The notes under the pieces are model-generated. The model worked only from the letters and a program-made list of their open reading frames with translations. It was not told the origin of the DNA and did not search any database. Below, in pieces: positions 35,189 through 52,108 of a DNA stretch of 64,000 nt. The first letter of the stretch is position 1, and each line of letters opens with the position of its first letter. This DNA is from Neocallimastix lanati (nom. inval.) (lineage: Eukaryota > Neocallimastigomycota > Neocallimastigomycetes > Neocallimastigales > Neocallimastigaceae). The stretch lies in the NCBI GenBank assembly GCA_016946835.1, contig JACVTC010000174.1, positions 1 through 64,000 on the forward strand. The letters are read 5' to 3'. Made by a program: the position numbers and the translations under genes.

Positions 35189-38100
35189 CATTAATTTTAA
35201 AAATATAATAATAATTTTTTATAATTAATTAAAATATTTAAATTTTCGTAGGGTGGAATTATATATGCAACATCAACTCCAGAAAATAGATTTAATAATG
35301 TAGAATTTGCAAATATTATAGTTGAAAACATAAACATACCAATTTATTCAAATAATCCTGGAATTATAGCATCGTAACAGCATTTATTTAATCTTAATAT
35401 GAGTTTTAGTAATTAATTATAAATGTATATACTATTTACACATCTAAATATATATATTTATATACATATATAGTATAAATGATTATTCAGGATTAAATAT
35501 TATTAATATTCAAGTTAACAATATCACATGTTCGGAGAAAAATTCATGTTCATTATTTGATTTAAAAGTTTATTCAAACATTTATATTGAGTAATATAGC
35601 TATATAAATTTTTTTAATATATAAAATATTCATAATATGAAAAAATATATATATAACTATATAACTATATATTATATTCATAAATAAGTAATATAAATAT
35701 AAATAATATAAAATTTCGCAATTCAGACGGTTTATTAATAAGATATGACGATAGTTTTCAGACAGACGTCGTAATAATTAACTTAAAATTAAATAATATT
35801 ACAAATTATGGAAATGATTTTTCAACAATAATAGCATCCATAATTAATGGAAATATAACTATGAATGGGTAAATTTATATTAATTTATATGATAAAATAA
35901 ACAATAATAAGTTTTTTTGAAATAAAGTTTAAATTTTATTTTATTTCTATAGAGTTGAAGTTAATAATTTCAATGGATTGAATAGCGAGTTAGTATAATA
36001 TAATCATGTAGAATGTAGATTATATTAAATATTAATCTATTTAAAAATTTAAAATTTTAATTATATATATTATTTAAAAAAGTTTTATACATTGTAGTAA
36101 TGAATGTTATATAAATTTAGATGAAATATATGTTGATAATGTTGAGATTTGTAATACTGGCAACCTAATTAATATAAATTCAGGTAAAATATAACTTTAA
36201 TAATAATAATATTAATTATTTTTAATTAAATAATGAATAATTACATATTATATAAACATTTAAAAATATATATTTAGGAATGGTTGTAATGGATAATTCA
36301 GAAATTAATAATATTACTATTAATAATCGTATGTAATTCTTATTTTTAATATTTACAATGAATATAATTTTATAATAATATAACAATTAGTATTGATATA
36401 TTTCAACTTTTTGATTAATACAATAAAAATAGCAATTATTAATATGTCGACTGGTAATATATGGATTAATAATTCGAAAGTAATTAAATTAATATATTAT
36501 TTATATATTACATAAATTACAATTTCTCTTTAAATAATCATTAAAAATAGCTTGTTAAGACTTGTTATATAAAATTATTTAACTTATATATATATATATA
36601 TATATGAAAGTTTAATAATCTTTATAATATTAGTAGTAGTAGATATTTATATTTTGATAGCGATAATGACAATAACAAAAAAAGTAATAATTTAATTATA
36701 ATATCTAATGAATATGGTGATATTAATATCAATAATACAATCTTTTCTGGTTTTAACGGGTGTAAATAAAAAGAAATTGTTCAATAGAAAATATTTTATA
36801 ATTTTGTTTCATATTTAATTTCAATTTTATTATAATTTATGAAATTTTTGATCACTGATTTTTAAATAAAATATTAAAGGTTATGGTTTTCCACTTTATG
36901 GTCAAGTTAACTTAATTCTTGAAAATATATATGTAGAAAATAGCTATTTTGAAAATGGATTTATTTTTATTAAACCATCAATTATAAATACAACATATCA
37001 ATATGACGTAAAAATTTCAAATTCAGATTTTAAAAATAATACATCGATGAATGGGTCAATAATTCATATTGATTATGCTGAGTTTGTAAATTATAATATA
37101 TTAATAGATAATTCCAGTTTTGAAAGTAATAATGCAAAGCAAAATGGAGGAATTATTTATTCATTATATTATTCACCATATAAAATAGTTAATTTTTATA
37201 ATTGCATATTTAAAGATAATAAAGCACATATAGGTATTTATCCACAAAAATAAATTAAAAATTACTTGATATTTATTAATATTTTTAAATAGCTTTATTA
37301 ATTTATTAATTTTCCCAATTCTATTTATATATATAACGAATTAAAGGGAATATAAGTTATTCTTACAGTATTACATCAGAGCCATTCTTTAACAATAAAA
37401 ATGAAATAATAATCAACAATGGAATAGAATCATTTGCTACAAATCCATCGAAAATTAAAATAAATAAAATTTTTTCAAATAATATTAATATCATATCCGG
37501 ATATCATATTAATGATATAATTTCATGTAAATAAAAAAATGAAAATTATTACCAAAAAAATTTTTTTTAATAATGAAACTTATATATAATTGATTTATAT
37601 CTACATCTATATATCTATATATATAATTTATAAAATTTTTATAGTTTATTTATTTGATGACTACGATAATTGTAAGTTTTAATTATAAAACTAATTTAAA
37701 AATTTTAAGTAATATTAATAAAATTATTAAGTTTATTATATTTTAATAAAATAAAAATAGTAATAGATATGGGATCAGATTTAGATGAAATGAAAATTGA
37801 AGAATTAGTGTTTTTTTCAATAGAAATGAATGATAAACAAAACGCAATAATACAAGGACAAAATAAGAATTATTGTTGGGGGACTACATGTACATTTTCA
37901 AATTTTGAAAGTAAATTTTTTTATTTCATTATTTAATATGATAATATGATAAAAAAAAATATTCATACTTAAATAGCTTATAATAAATATATCTGATAAT
38001 ATATAATTTTATTAATTAAAAAATAGTTATTGGAAATCCTGGAATTTATGAATTAATATTTAAAATTATGAATTTTGGTATAATTTAATTAATAATAAAA

Positions 38101-38329
38101 TTCATTACATTATTATAATCTTATAATAATTCTTATGAATAACATAATTTTTTATATAAATAAAAATTCAAAGGAAAATATAAAAAATTTGAAAACAGTA
38201 CATATTCTCTGAAATTAACAATTAATGAATGTGATAAAAATAAATATCTCTATCAAATAAGAAAGAATGAAAATTTTAAATCATGGTAATTATTAAAATT
38301 TTTAAAATTAAATATATATATATATATTA

Positions 38330-38390
<61 letters not shown>

Positions 38391-39959
38391 ATAGAGAAAT
38401 AAGTTAATTTAGTAAAAAATTTACTAACTGTACTAAAAAAATAAATATAACTAATTTAAAATTATTTAAATTAGTTATATGCCTATATGCGAACCTGTCT
38501 GTTCTAATAATGGTGTATGTATAAATGATAATATTTGTGAATGTTCGAAAAGATACACAGGAAAAACATGCAATGAATACTACAAATTAAAAAGATGGAA
38601 ATTATATGATATTTTAGTTAGAGTTATATCAATAGGTTTAATTATAATTTCAATATTTTTATTGATAGCTCTTTTTATTTATAAAGAAAATAATATAATA
38701 AAGAAAGGTTAGATCTATATACTAAAATTTATATTATGAGATTTAGAATACTAAAGATCAAATAATAATTTCTATATTTATTTTTAAGGTGGAAGAAGAT
38801 ATTTAATTTTAATATTATTTGGTACTATACTAAATTATTCATATACAATATTAAGAACAATGGAAAGAACCAATAAGAAATGCTTATTTATAGAAATTAT
38901 AAAAAGAATTGTACTCATTTTAAAATTTCATACAAACATTATTAGTATTATTATATATAATTATTAATTTAAAGATTAAAAAAAAAAAAAAAAAAATATC
39001 TTTCATAATTTAATTTTAGGGATTTTCATTGATTTATGGTTCTCTTTCAACTAAAACATTAAGTTTATATTATGTGTAAATGTTTTAATACTAAAACTAA
39101 TATATTAAAATATCTTTTAATATAAAAAAATATAAAGCACATCAATATTTATATATTTAAATAAAACTCTATATATAGAATAAATTCAAAATTAAGTAGA
39201 AAAATACTAACTATTAAGAATATGATCGTGATTATTTATGGAATGATATTATATCATATGATAATTATTACAATAAATGAACTTCTTATTGGACACATAT
39301 CAATAATAAAATATACCCAAAATTTAGAAGAATATAAAGATTGCAAATATTCAAATTTATCATCATTAAGGTATTAATTATATATTAATAAATAAAACTC
39401 TTTTTTTTTTTTTTTTAATTTCTTATTATAATATTATAATATAATAAAATTTTTTAAATTATAAAAATCTTGTTGTACTAATAATTTTTTTAATAATAGT
39501 CTAATTTTTAACTATGTTATTATTATTATTTGTTGCTCTTTAATGTATTCACTAAGAAGACTCAACCATGAGTATAAAGAAGTAAATAAATATATATTTA
39601 TACTGATATATATAATTTATACATATAATTAATTCATAAAAATTAATAAATTAAATATTAATATCTTTATATATATATATGTTAATCGGAAATAGTCCAT
39701 AACAGTTCCAGTATATGCATATATTGTTGTCGAAACTCTAATAGTAATAATTGATAGACAAAATTATTCTGTAATAATTAAAGATATTTTTAATACATTT
39801 GGAACAATTCTCTATTCTTTAATGGTAATAATTATGATATTCGCTAGCAAATTCAATCAAATATATAGAGAAAAACAACAATTGAAAAAGAAAATGACAG
39901 CTTATTTAAGAAAAAAGAATAATAAAATGCAAATGAGATTTGACTCTTCTGTCATTTGA
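33483..39959 (+). CDS. Class C GPCR-like receptor with beta-helix and EGF ectodomain (22 exons)
   Basis: Exons: 33483-34207, 34304-34460, 35252-35373, 35474-35590, 35689-35868, 35953-35988, 36098-36183, 36278-36328, 36433-36479, 36611-36761, 36880-37233, 37347-37526, 37645-37671, 37761-37910, 38027-38077, 38174-38285, 38475-38707, 38789-38910, 39020-39075, 39179-39370, 39500-39581, 39696-39959. All introns are GT-AG, phases agree and 1164 residues result. A signal peptide (FIYIYIYMFILVSLSKKVYS) is followed by about 800 residues of short Asn/Ile repeats typical of right-handed beta-helices, an EGF module (CEPVCSNNGVCINDNICEC, about 849-880) and seven membrane segments (about 890-1130). GFSLIYGSLSTKT matches the TM3 end of class C (GABA-B/glutamate) receptors. 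A Lys-rich tail ends the protein. It probably senses an extracellular ligand, perhaps a polysaccharide; ligand and G-protein coupling are unknown. Confidence 0.82.
34488..35178 (+). repeat. Minisatellite copies inside receptor intron 2
   Basis: The 791-bp intron (34461-35251) holds about six copies of the unit of the 24-27 kb array (CAATCTGTACTTTAATATTT ... TTCTACTATTTATTTTA), in the orientation of its inverted arm. They are flanked by a second, related unit (TTATTAATACTTTACTC TTT...TTCATTATTTA) and end in a poly-T tract. Neighbouring introns are mostly 70-140 bp, so the repeat accounts for the unusual size. Confidence 0.9.
38329..38381. repeat. Poly-T followed directly by poly-A in a receptor intron
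   Basis: About 28 T are followed by about 25 A, making a perfect snap-back sequence inside the intron before the EGF exon. It may form a hairpin in the pre-mRNA, or be an assembly-sensitive spot. Confidence 0.8.
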
Positions 39960-40128
39960 AATTAAAAAAATTTTTTAATAAATTTATATTTATTAATTAT
40001 AATATATTATAGTATATCCTATTAATCATTATTAATAAATAAAAAAAAAAATAAAATAAAATAAAAATAAAAATAAAAAAATAAAAAATAAAAAAAAGCA
40101 TTAATATATGGATATTAAATTTATTTTA

Positions 40129-40166
<38 letters not shown>

Positions 40167-40839
40167 TAAATCTATTTAATAATTATCCTAATAAATAATA
40201 ATAAATGATTAATTTTATAAATTGAATAAATCGTTGTATGGATTATTAAACAAACAAGAAAAAGTAAATAAACAATAAATAAAAAAAAAAAAAAATAATA
40301 AAATATATATATATATATTTGTTTTTTAATTTTATATCTAATTAATAATTATGAATTATTTTAATATTTGATAATAAGTTATTGTTTTTATAATTTGATT
40401 AAATCGTTATATGAATTATTAAAGGGTCAAGTAAATAAATAATATATAAATAAAATATAAGAGACATTTGATTCTTTTTTTATTTTACTTTTATATGTAA
40501 TGTATTAATAATATTATTAATTTTTATTTAATATTAAATATGTTTAAATATCATAGTTATGAGTTTAATTACGTTGTACATTATATTACATTATTAAATG
40601 AAAGATATTTCTATTTGATAATATCATGAGGTGTAATGTTAAATGGTAATAATAATGTTAGACTATTATAAAAAAAATGATTAAAAATAGCATGTAATGG
40701 CATATTTTTAAATGAATAGGTCTTTCATAATGTAAAAGCAATAAAATAAATAAATAAACACATAATAAATTATAAAATCATTTCTGATTTTTAAATAAAG
40801 TCGGAGTTGTATATTCATTCATATTTCGATATATTGAAA
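39960..40839. other. Gene-free spacer downstream of the receptor gene
   Basis: AT-rich with A-runs near 40040-40095, a poly-T at about 40133-40160 and two loosely similar 200-bp stretches (around 40160-40260 and 40330-40440) sharing TGATTAAATCGTTATATGAA-like sequence, probably an old local duplication. No coding frame. Confidence 0.5.
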
Positions 40840-41723
40840 AAAACATTTAAGGATTTGAAAGATGACGTACCAAAATTAAGTACCATAATCAAGAAAAGCA
40901 AAAGTATTAAAAGGGTATATATCAAAGAAAAAGTATATTAACCGAAGATCAAATTAACAAAGTTCAAAATGGAAATCTTACATATAATTTCAATAAAGAA
41001 ACAAATTCCAATGAGTACTATTACCATAAAACCTGGCATACTACTGGTAACTGTTTTTTCAATCCACCACAATTCAACATTTAATAACTATAGGTGAGAA
41101 AAAAAAAATAATAATAATAAATCAAGAAATTCAAATAAAAATAAAAAAAAAAAAGAACGTCTTTAAGTAGGAAAGGTTAATTATGAAGAATAAAATAACT
41201 CAGATTCCAATCCATCATTCGACTTTTACCTCAATATAAAAACTAATATTATTGAAGACAATTATAATAACAATTCAATAACTCCTAGGAGCATAAAGGT
41301 AAATAAAATAAAGGCTGAAATCTTAATATTTGAAAATAATGTTAAAAAAGATAATAATAAATAGTCATTGAATGAGGGACTGGGATTAACGGTTTAGAAT
41401 ACAATAATTCTAATTTTATAAATTATCTCAAAAAATAATGGAATTACATAGATAATCTTCAACAAAATGGTCAAGTTGAGAGAATTAATCGGACATTAGA
41501 TAACTGCGCTAAAACATTACTTAAAACTGTTAAATTATCACCTGTTTTTTGGAACGAATCTATTAAATGTGCATATACGTTGTATAATTTAAATATATAT
41601 AAAGTTAATTTTAAAATTCCAAAAGAAGATTTTTTTCATTAAGAAAATTGATCTATCTCAACTTGAAGTTTTATGGATTCAAAATATTTTTTCTTAATAG
41701 ATACAAACAAGAAATTTTAGAAA

Positions 41724-41814
<91 letters not shown>

Positions 41815-42480
41815 ATATAATATTCTTTAAGGATATTCTTCCTACCCTCCTGGTTATCGTGTTCTCAACATTACTTCAAAATAAATAATTATCATTCATG
41901 ATGCATTCTTCAATGAATGTACATTAGGCTCAAATCCTTCAGATAAAGAAATTGAAAGGGAAAAGCATTTACAACACCAATTTATTCAATCTATTTATCA
42001 TGATGGATATAAAATGAATGAATACTACCAAAATAAAATTAAGCCTGAAGATAATACAGATTTAATGGATAAATTCAATAATAAAAATATGTTAGATAAT
42101 AATTAGGAAAACAAAATAATAATAAAAATAATATTAATGAAGATAAAAAATTAATAAAATTAAAACTAATGAAAATCTAAATTTTAAAAATAGTGATCAT
42201 GATGAAATCAAAAATTACGAAAATAACCAATTCTCTCAACATGCTAGTCATGCTAAACGCTTTAACTAAACTTTAGATGGTTGTGCTAAAACTCTATTAT
42301 CTTCTGCTAAACTGACTCCTAATTTTCAGGATTACGAAAACTACTAAGAGAAATATTCAAAAATAAATTTATTTTGGTAATAAATATTAATAATAAATCA
42401 TGTTGAATAGATTGCTAAAGAAGAAAATTCTTATGCAAGATGTAAATATATGGATATTAAATGAAAATGAAAAAATAGAC
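40840..42480 (+). mobile_element. Ty1/Copia fossil
   Basis: A heavily decayed Copia element. Recognisable parts in order are a Gag knuckle remnant (HKTWHTTGNCFFNP, about 41020), an integrase end (QQNGQVERINRTLDNCAKTL and SPVFWNESIKCAYTLYNLN, about 41460-41600), and the post-integrase GYRVLN ... HDAFFNE segment (about 41860-41920). A second, diverged piece of the integrase motif follows at about 42240-42330. Many breaks; old. No LTR pair could be fixed, though an LTR-like promoter phrase lies near 43265. Confidence 0.7.
41727..41816. repeat. Perfect AAAT microsatellite in the Copia fossil
   Basis: About 22 uninterrupted AAAT units inside otherwise decayed sequence, indicating recent slippage in a neutral location. 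Confidence 0.9.
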
Positions 42481-43467
42481 AAAGGAAAAATAGCATTAAT
42501 ATATGTTAAAGAAAATAATATGGTAAGTAGACTCATTAACTAAAAAAAATTTGAGGTTTTACAGATTTTATTTTCAAAAAAATAATAAAAAAATTTTTTT
42601 ATTAATAAAAATTTAATTAATAAATAAAAAAAAATTTTTTTTTGTAAATAAAATATGTAATGCAAATGTAGAATGGTAAAGTATTATTGATATGAACGTA
42701 TTTATATATTAGTGAAATTATAAAACTATTACTATAGTATTAATTATTTCATATTAATGAAGAAACAATAATTAAAATAAATAACAAAAATATAATGCAT
42801 AAAATATATAACGATAATTGGTGATATAATACATTAGAAATAATTAGTAAAAAAAGTATAATTAAATAATAGTTTAGAAAATGCTTTCTGACTTGTTATT
42901 TTTTAATAAAGAAAAGAAGAATATAGTTCTAATTTTATTTAAAACATTTATTTATTTATTATAATAAAACTAAAACTATAAAAATTCTTTTTACATAAAT
43001 TAAACCAGTATCATTATCTATGTCATATGAACATTAAGAATACTTATATAATACGCCACATAAAGTCTCATTAGTATAACCCTATTATGTATAAAGTTAA
43101 TAGTGTAATTAAATTTTAATTTTTATTTTTTTGAGTTTTAAAATAATAAATATATGTATTATTAATTATTAATATAAAATAAATAACAAGTAAAATATAT
43201 AATAAATGCATATATCATTTTCACGTTCTATGAATCCACAACCTTGAACAATAAATGTATATATAGTGTAAAAGCCACAATTTATTGATAAAAACATTTA
43301 ACTTAGAATGATTAAATTAAATGTTCATAATATTTTATATAAAAATATATTAATAAAATTGGGGTATTATAAAACCAAATTTGCTGACTTTTTAACAACA
43401 ACAATAATAAATTATATTATTTTAATAATGACAACATATAATGATTTTAAATAATATCATTAATATA

Positions 43468-43503
<36 letters not shown>

Positions 43504-44592
43504 AATAAGGTTCATATATATATAATAAATAAACTTTGAATAATTTTATTTCCATTTTTGGAAATTAAAAATTTAATATTTTTTTTTCAGTATAAAATTA
43601 CTTTCCTAATGAAAAAATCTACTGAAAAACGTAATCTAAGATTTTTAGTTAACAATTTTGATTTTTTTTTTATTATCTTTTTATTTATTTTACTTTTATT
43701 TTATTTAAATTATTGAAAAGAAATTATTAGTGTTATAATACTCTGATGCCACAAGTTTATTCCAAATTTTTTAAGTAAAAAATTAATAATAATAACAATT
43801 AGAAAAATATTGCCAAATCTTATTTTTTAACCAATAACTAATTTATTATACTTTTTCTTTTTTTTTTTTTTTATTATTAAATATTACTATTTACTATTTA
43901 ATATTTATTATATGTAAAAAATTAACTTCCTTTTTTATATTTTGTACTATAAATATAATTATATTAATAATAAAGTAAAAAAAGAAAAAAAATTTTTTTT
44001 TCCTATTAAATTGATATATGTTACATAAGTATATGTAATTTTTTATGTGATGTTGATTTAAATTTTTTAGTTTTTACATTTTTAAAGTTTTTGCTTATAT
44101 TTTTTTTTTATTTTTTTTTTTTAATTTTTGTATAAATACTTGGTAAATGATTCAAAAAAAAAAAAAAAAAAAAAAAAATATTTAAAGTATTTTTTATTTA
44201 TTAATTATTTATTTATGTATTTAAATAAATTTATAAATAATATATTTATAAATCATATATTTATAAATCATATATATTAATTATAATTATTAAAAATAAA
44301 AAAAAAAAAAATTCAAAACTGATTATCTTCTTTCATTATTAAAAATAAAAAATCGAACAGTAACTTTTTTTTTTAATCTTAAATAGCTTATTAATAAAGC
44401 AAAATTAGTTTATATTATTAAAAAATAGTTGTTTATCAAATATTAATAATTAAACAACAATATATTATTCATAAAAAAAAATTAGTATCAAATATAAACA
44501 AATATATATAAAATATATATATAAACTTTAATATATAAAAATTAAAAAAAAAAAAAAAATTTAATATATTTTATTAATTATAAAATTATACA
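42481..44592. other. Spacer with a Copia LTR-like remnant near 43200-43340
   Basis: No gene. The stretch around 43255-43310 (TGTAAAAGCCACAATTTATT then ATAAAAACATTT) resembles the promoter part of the LTRs near 15350 and 56578. There is a poly-T at 43466-43499. The last about 400 bp before the protease gene contain mixed A and T tracts that may act as its promoter. Confidence 0.45.
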
Positions 44593-47539
<2,947 letters not shown>

Positions 47540-47649
47540 AATGATAAAAAAAAAAAAAAAAAAAAAATACATATATATATATAAATATATATAACATAAT
47601 TTCTTCTAATTATCCTTTAATATTAATTTATTAAAATTGAATCTATCTT

Positions 47650-47689
<40 letters not shown>

Positions 47690-47957
47690 TTATAAAATAT
47701 TTTTTAAAAAAAAATAATAATAATAAATATTAGAATATATGTGAATAAAAATAAATGAATAAAAATTAATTTATAATTAATGTGATATGCTAAATTAAAA
47801 ATTATTAAAACAAAAGATTAAATTATTTTTTCTACTTTAAATTTATATTTAAATTTCATTTATATAATATATATTTATGTAGTAATTTTTACTTTTTAGT
47901 TCATTTCTATTATTAAAACTTTGTTAATTTTTTATTAATTAAAATATTTATAATTAA

Positions 47958-47998
<41 letters not shown>

Positions 47999-48434
47999 TT
48001 CAATATATATTATTTTGTGTAATAACAATAAAAACTTTATAATACATTTTTAGACTTTATATTTTGTAAAAATTAGTTGTATTGTATATAATATAATAAA
48101 TTTAAAATATTTTTTTTATAAAAAAAATAAAACAAAATAAAATAAAAACAAAAATTATAAAAAAAAAAAATAATAATAAACAAAATAAAATAAAATAAAA
48201 TAAAAAAATAAAAATATTGCATATATTTTAAAAAAATTTTTACCTTTTAATTTTACTCTTTTGGTTTTACCGTTATTTTAATTTTTTTATAAATATATAT
48301 ATATATTTTAACATATTTTTTTAAAAAAAAAAGTAAATTTAAAAGATTGGGGTGTTTTGGTATTTTATTTAAATTTTTATTTAAATATAATTAACATTTA
48401 AGATAAACAAAAATAATTATAATAAAAATAATAC

Positions 48435-48465
<31 letters not shown>

Positions 48466-49699
48466 ATGAGAAATTATTATTTTTTTAAATTATCAATATA
48501 AAAAACAAAATAAAAATATCAAAATTCAATATATTTTTTATAATTATATTATTATAATTATTAATATTATTAATATTATTTGTAAAGTTATATCTATTAT
48601 TATATAATACTATATATTTATATTATTTTAATAATCATTTTTTTTTTTATTTTTATATTAATATTATATAATATATCAAGATATATAATTTTTTTTTTTT
48701 TTATGTTAAATGAACCTTAATTAAAATTTTAATGAATAAATTGAACAGCCTTCTTATATTTATGATTGTATCTAATACAACGCTAAATAATATTAGGTTC
48801 ATTATTATTACATTAAGAGAAAATTATAGTCTTTAAATGAAATTAGAGTTTAATTAAAAATATAAAAAAAAAAAAAATTTTTTTTATAAAAAAGAAATAT
48901 TGATAATATATGATTTACTATATATAGAAATTTATATAGTTAGGTAATTAAAAGATTAAAAATTTAAAATTTAATAAAAATTAATTTATAATTTTTTTTA
49001 TTAAAAGTTATTAAATAAAAAATAATAATTATTTAATATTTTCCTTACATCTTAATAGGAAGAGCTTAAAAAATATTTCAAAAAAATAATTTAAGATATA
49101 AGTTAATTATATATTATATATAAAAAAAATTATAATAATATAATTATTAAATAAATTAAATTATTAATTATATTATATAAAACTTTATTGAGTATTGTAT
49201 AATATAAATTAATATAAATAAATTCTTATTCTTTTTTTTTTTTTTTAAAAAATTTTTTTTTTTCGCTTTCTTCTTTTTTTTTTTTTCTTTTTTTTTTTTT
49301 ATTCTTTTTATTTTTTAAAAAGTTTGATTATTATTAAAAAAAGGGAAAAAAGTTAAGCTATAACTCAAAATTAGATATTTTATATATAGAAAAAGTAAGT
49401 TTTTTAAATATTATAAAAAAAACTATATATTATACCAATTTAAATAACATTTAATAAAGAATATATATATTTTTTATTCATGAAGAAATAAAACTAATGA
49501 TTATTATTTTATAAATAAATTTATTATTTCAACCCCTTTTATCATATTACTACCTAAACCATAACAAAAAAAAAAAAAGATTTCAAGCAATTTTTTTTTA
49601 TCATTATTTCATTTTATTAATATCGTATCACTCTTTTTTATTTTTGTGACTTTTAATTTTTTTATTTATTACAAATTTTCTCAATAATAAAAACTCATC
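47540..49699. other. Gene-free spacer between ACTMAP and the CBM21 gene
   Basis: Very AT-rich with poly-A/T runs (about 47655-47684, 47965-47995, 48434-48461) and mixed T-rich patches (49230-49310). A short less AT-biased line at 48722-48840 is not coding. The promoter of the next gene is presumably in the last few hundred bases. Confidence 0.6.
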
Positions 49700-50719
49700 A
49701 TGGATCTTTCTATTCATCACACTAGAACTCTTCTTTATACCTCACCAATTGGTCATGAAAAAGTTAAATTAAGAGAAGTTAAACTTCTTCATGGACGCAT
49801 GTTGCAAATTATTATTAGTGTATTAAATATTGCTTATGAAAAAGAAGTTGGTGCAAGACTTTTGTATAGAAATTTAAGTGGTAAAGGTATTATGGCTCAT
49901 GTTAAGGCCACCTATCTTAGTTCTGAAAAAAATCCTGAAGGTATAATAATATATTTAATTTAAATCATTTAAAAAAAAAATTGTTTTACTATTTTTATTT
50001 TAGTTTTTTTTTTTTTTTATTTTTTTTTTTTAGTATTGTTTTTTTAAATATATTATATATTTATTTGTTATAGGAAAACTAGGAAATATATAATTAAATT
50101 ATAATATAAGAATAAAATATAGAAATAAAATTTTAAAGTAGAAAAATAACAGAATAGGTAAACAATTTAGAAAAAAAAAATACAAAAAACCATTAAAAAT
50201 AAATAAAAAAAAATTTTTATGGATAATGATCATTAATCTATAATACAAATATATGTGGTAAAAAGTTAGTATTTATGGAAATTAAGTCAAAATCAAAATA
50301 AAATGATTTCTAAATATAATATAGATTATTAAAGTTTAACAATTATTATTGCAGAACTATTAATATATTATATTGTATTATCATAATTAGTATATTTTAG
50401 TATTATGTCTAATTTAATAGACATAAAATAAAAAAGGAATTCTATTAAATCTGAATAGTTGAATATACAGAATTTTTTAATTAAAACTTTATTATTAATT
50501 AAAATTTTTTAATTAATAAAAATATTTTCTAATTTTGTAAAAAAAAAAAATTAAAAATTATACAGAAATTATTAACTCCATACAAATAATTATTTCTATA
50601 TATATCCATATTTAATTTAAAAAAATTTTATCTTATAATTATGAATTTTATTAAATATTACTTTTAATTATTATATATATTGGTGAAATTTTAAAAATAT
50701 ATTTTAAAATTAATTATTA

Positions 50720-50751
<32 letters not shown>

Positions 50752-52108
50752 AAAATCATATATTAATAATAATTATAAAACCAATTCTAATAATTAATAT
50801 AATTAATAATTTACAATTACAACAATAATATCAATAATTATAACCAAAATTATTAAAAAATAATAATATTAATAAATCAGAAAATCAACCAAATATTGAT
50901 ATTTTTGAAGTCAAATATGATATGACAAGAAATAGATCAAATAGAGCTCCATGGTCACCTATTGTTAATTTAGTACCATATTACAGAGTTAAAGGAGAAT
51001 ACTATGAAGATTGTCCAAATGGTATATATATAAATATAAAATATTTTCTATTATTTATTGTAAAATATTTGTGTTGGAAAAGAATATTGTATAATAATAT
51101 ATAAACACATAATTAAATAGATATTAATACAATAATATTTATTAATATTATAGATTAATCAGAAATAATAATAATAATTCAATAATAAATAAATAAAAAT
51201 ATTAAAAAAAAAAGATAGTTATTTTTTAATGAATTTTTTTTATAATTCTAAAATGAATATTTTTTTTTTTTTTGTATTTATTTAGTTTATTATTTTTTCA
51301 GTATGTTTATTTATATTATTTAATTTCATTCTTAAAATGAGAATTTAACTTTTTTTTTTTTAATTAATCATTTTTATAATTATTTACAGATAGACAAGAA
51401 ACTTACAGAGTTGCAGAAGATAGTATTGTTCGTATTGTATGTAAGAAGGGATATGTATTCAAGGCCCCAATTGTTTCCAAATTTGAAAGTGATTTAGCAT
51501 GGGAAATCTTTGAAAAAGAAGCCGGATTAGATAAAACAAATGAAGCTAAGATGGATTTAATAACCCACAATTCTAACAATGGTGATTTTATTTCTAAAGA
51601 TAATAAGGTCTTCTGGGAAGTTAACTTTAAAGATGCTCTTCTCAACTGTCCTGGTAAAAATAATAAGAGAGTCTGGAAATATTTCTGTCATAAAACTTCT
51701 TGTGTTCCAAACTTCAAATCAGAAAATAAAGTTAATAATACTCCAAGTTTAGATGATTATGATTATTGTGATGATGTTAAAGATTGGAAGGTAAGACTTA
51801 CTCAAAATAACAATTCAAGTTCATGGAAGATTCCAGGTTGTGAAGAATTTTATAAACAAGATATGTTCCAAAATCCATTTGCTTTTGTTGAAGAAGAAAG
51901 AGATGAAGAAGAAGAAGAAGAAGGTTTTAAGAAGGAAACTAAGAAAATCAATAATCAAACTAAAACAAAATCCAATAAGAAATCTAATATTGTTTCATCC
52001 AAAAATATTAATAAAAACAAGAACAAAGATTATTCATCCGCTAAAGTTAATCCCAAGAGTATTGCCAATAAAGCTAATAATAATAATACAGCAAAAATAA
52101 TGAATTAG
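49700..52108 (+). CDS. Probable CBM21 carbohydrate-binding protein (3 exons)
   Basis: Exons 49700-49940, 50881-51021 and 51390-52108 join in phase to 366 residues. Residues about 20-127 resemble a CBM21 domain, the glycogen/starch-binding module of protein phosphatase 1 targeting subunits: ISVLNIAYEKEVGARLLYR matches the conserved N-I-x-F-E-K-x-V strand, HVKATYLSS and NIDIFEVKYD follow, and VPYYRVKGEYYEDCPN sits where these proteins have a Y-x-V-x-G-x-x-[FY]-W-D-N-N motif. Here the Trp is replaced, so binding may be altered. The middle (about 128-285) has many Cys/Trp residues (WKYFCHKTSCVP) and is not recognised. The tail is Glu-rich then Lys/Asn-rich. There is no signal peptide, so it is likely intracellular. 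The first intron (940 bp) is far longer than its neighbours' introns. The family call is by eye and moderate. Confidence 0.6.
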
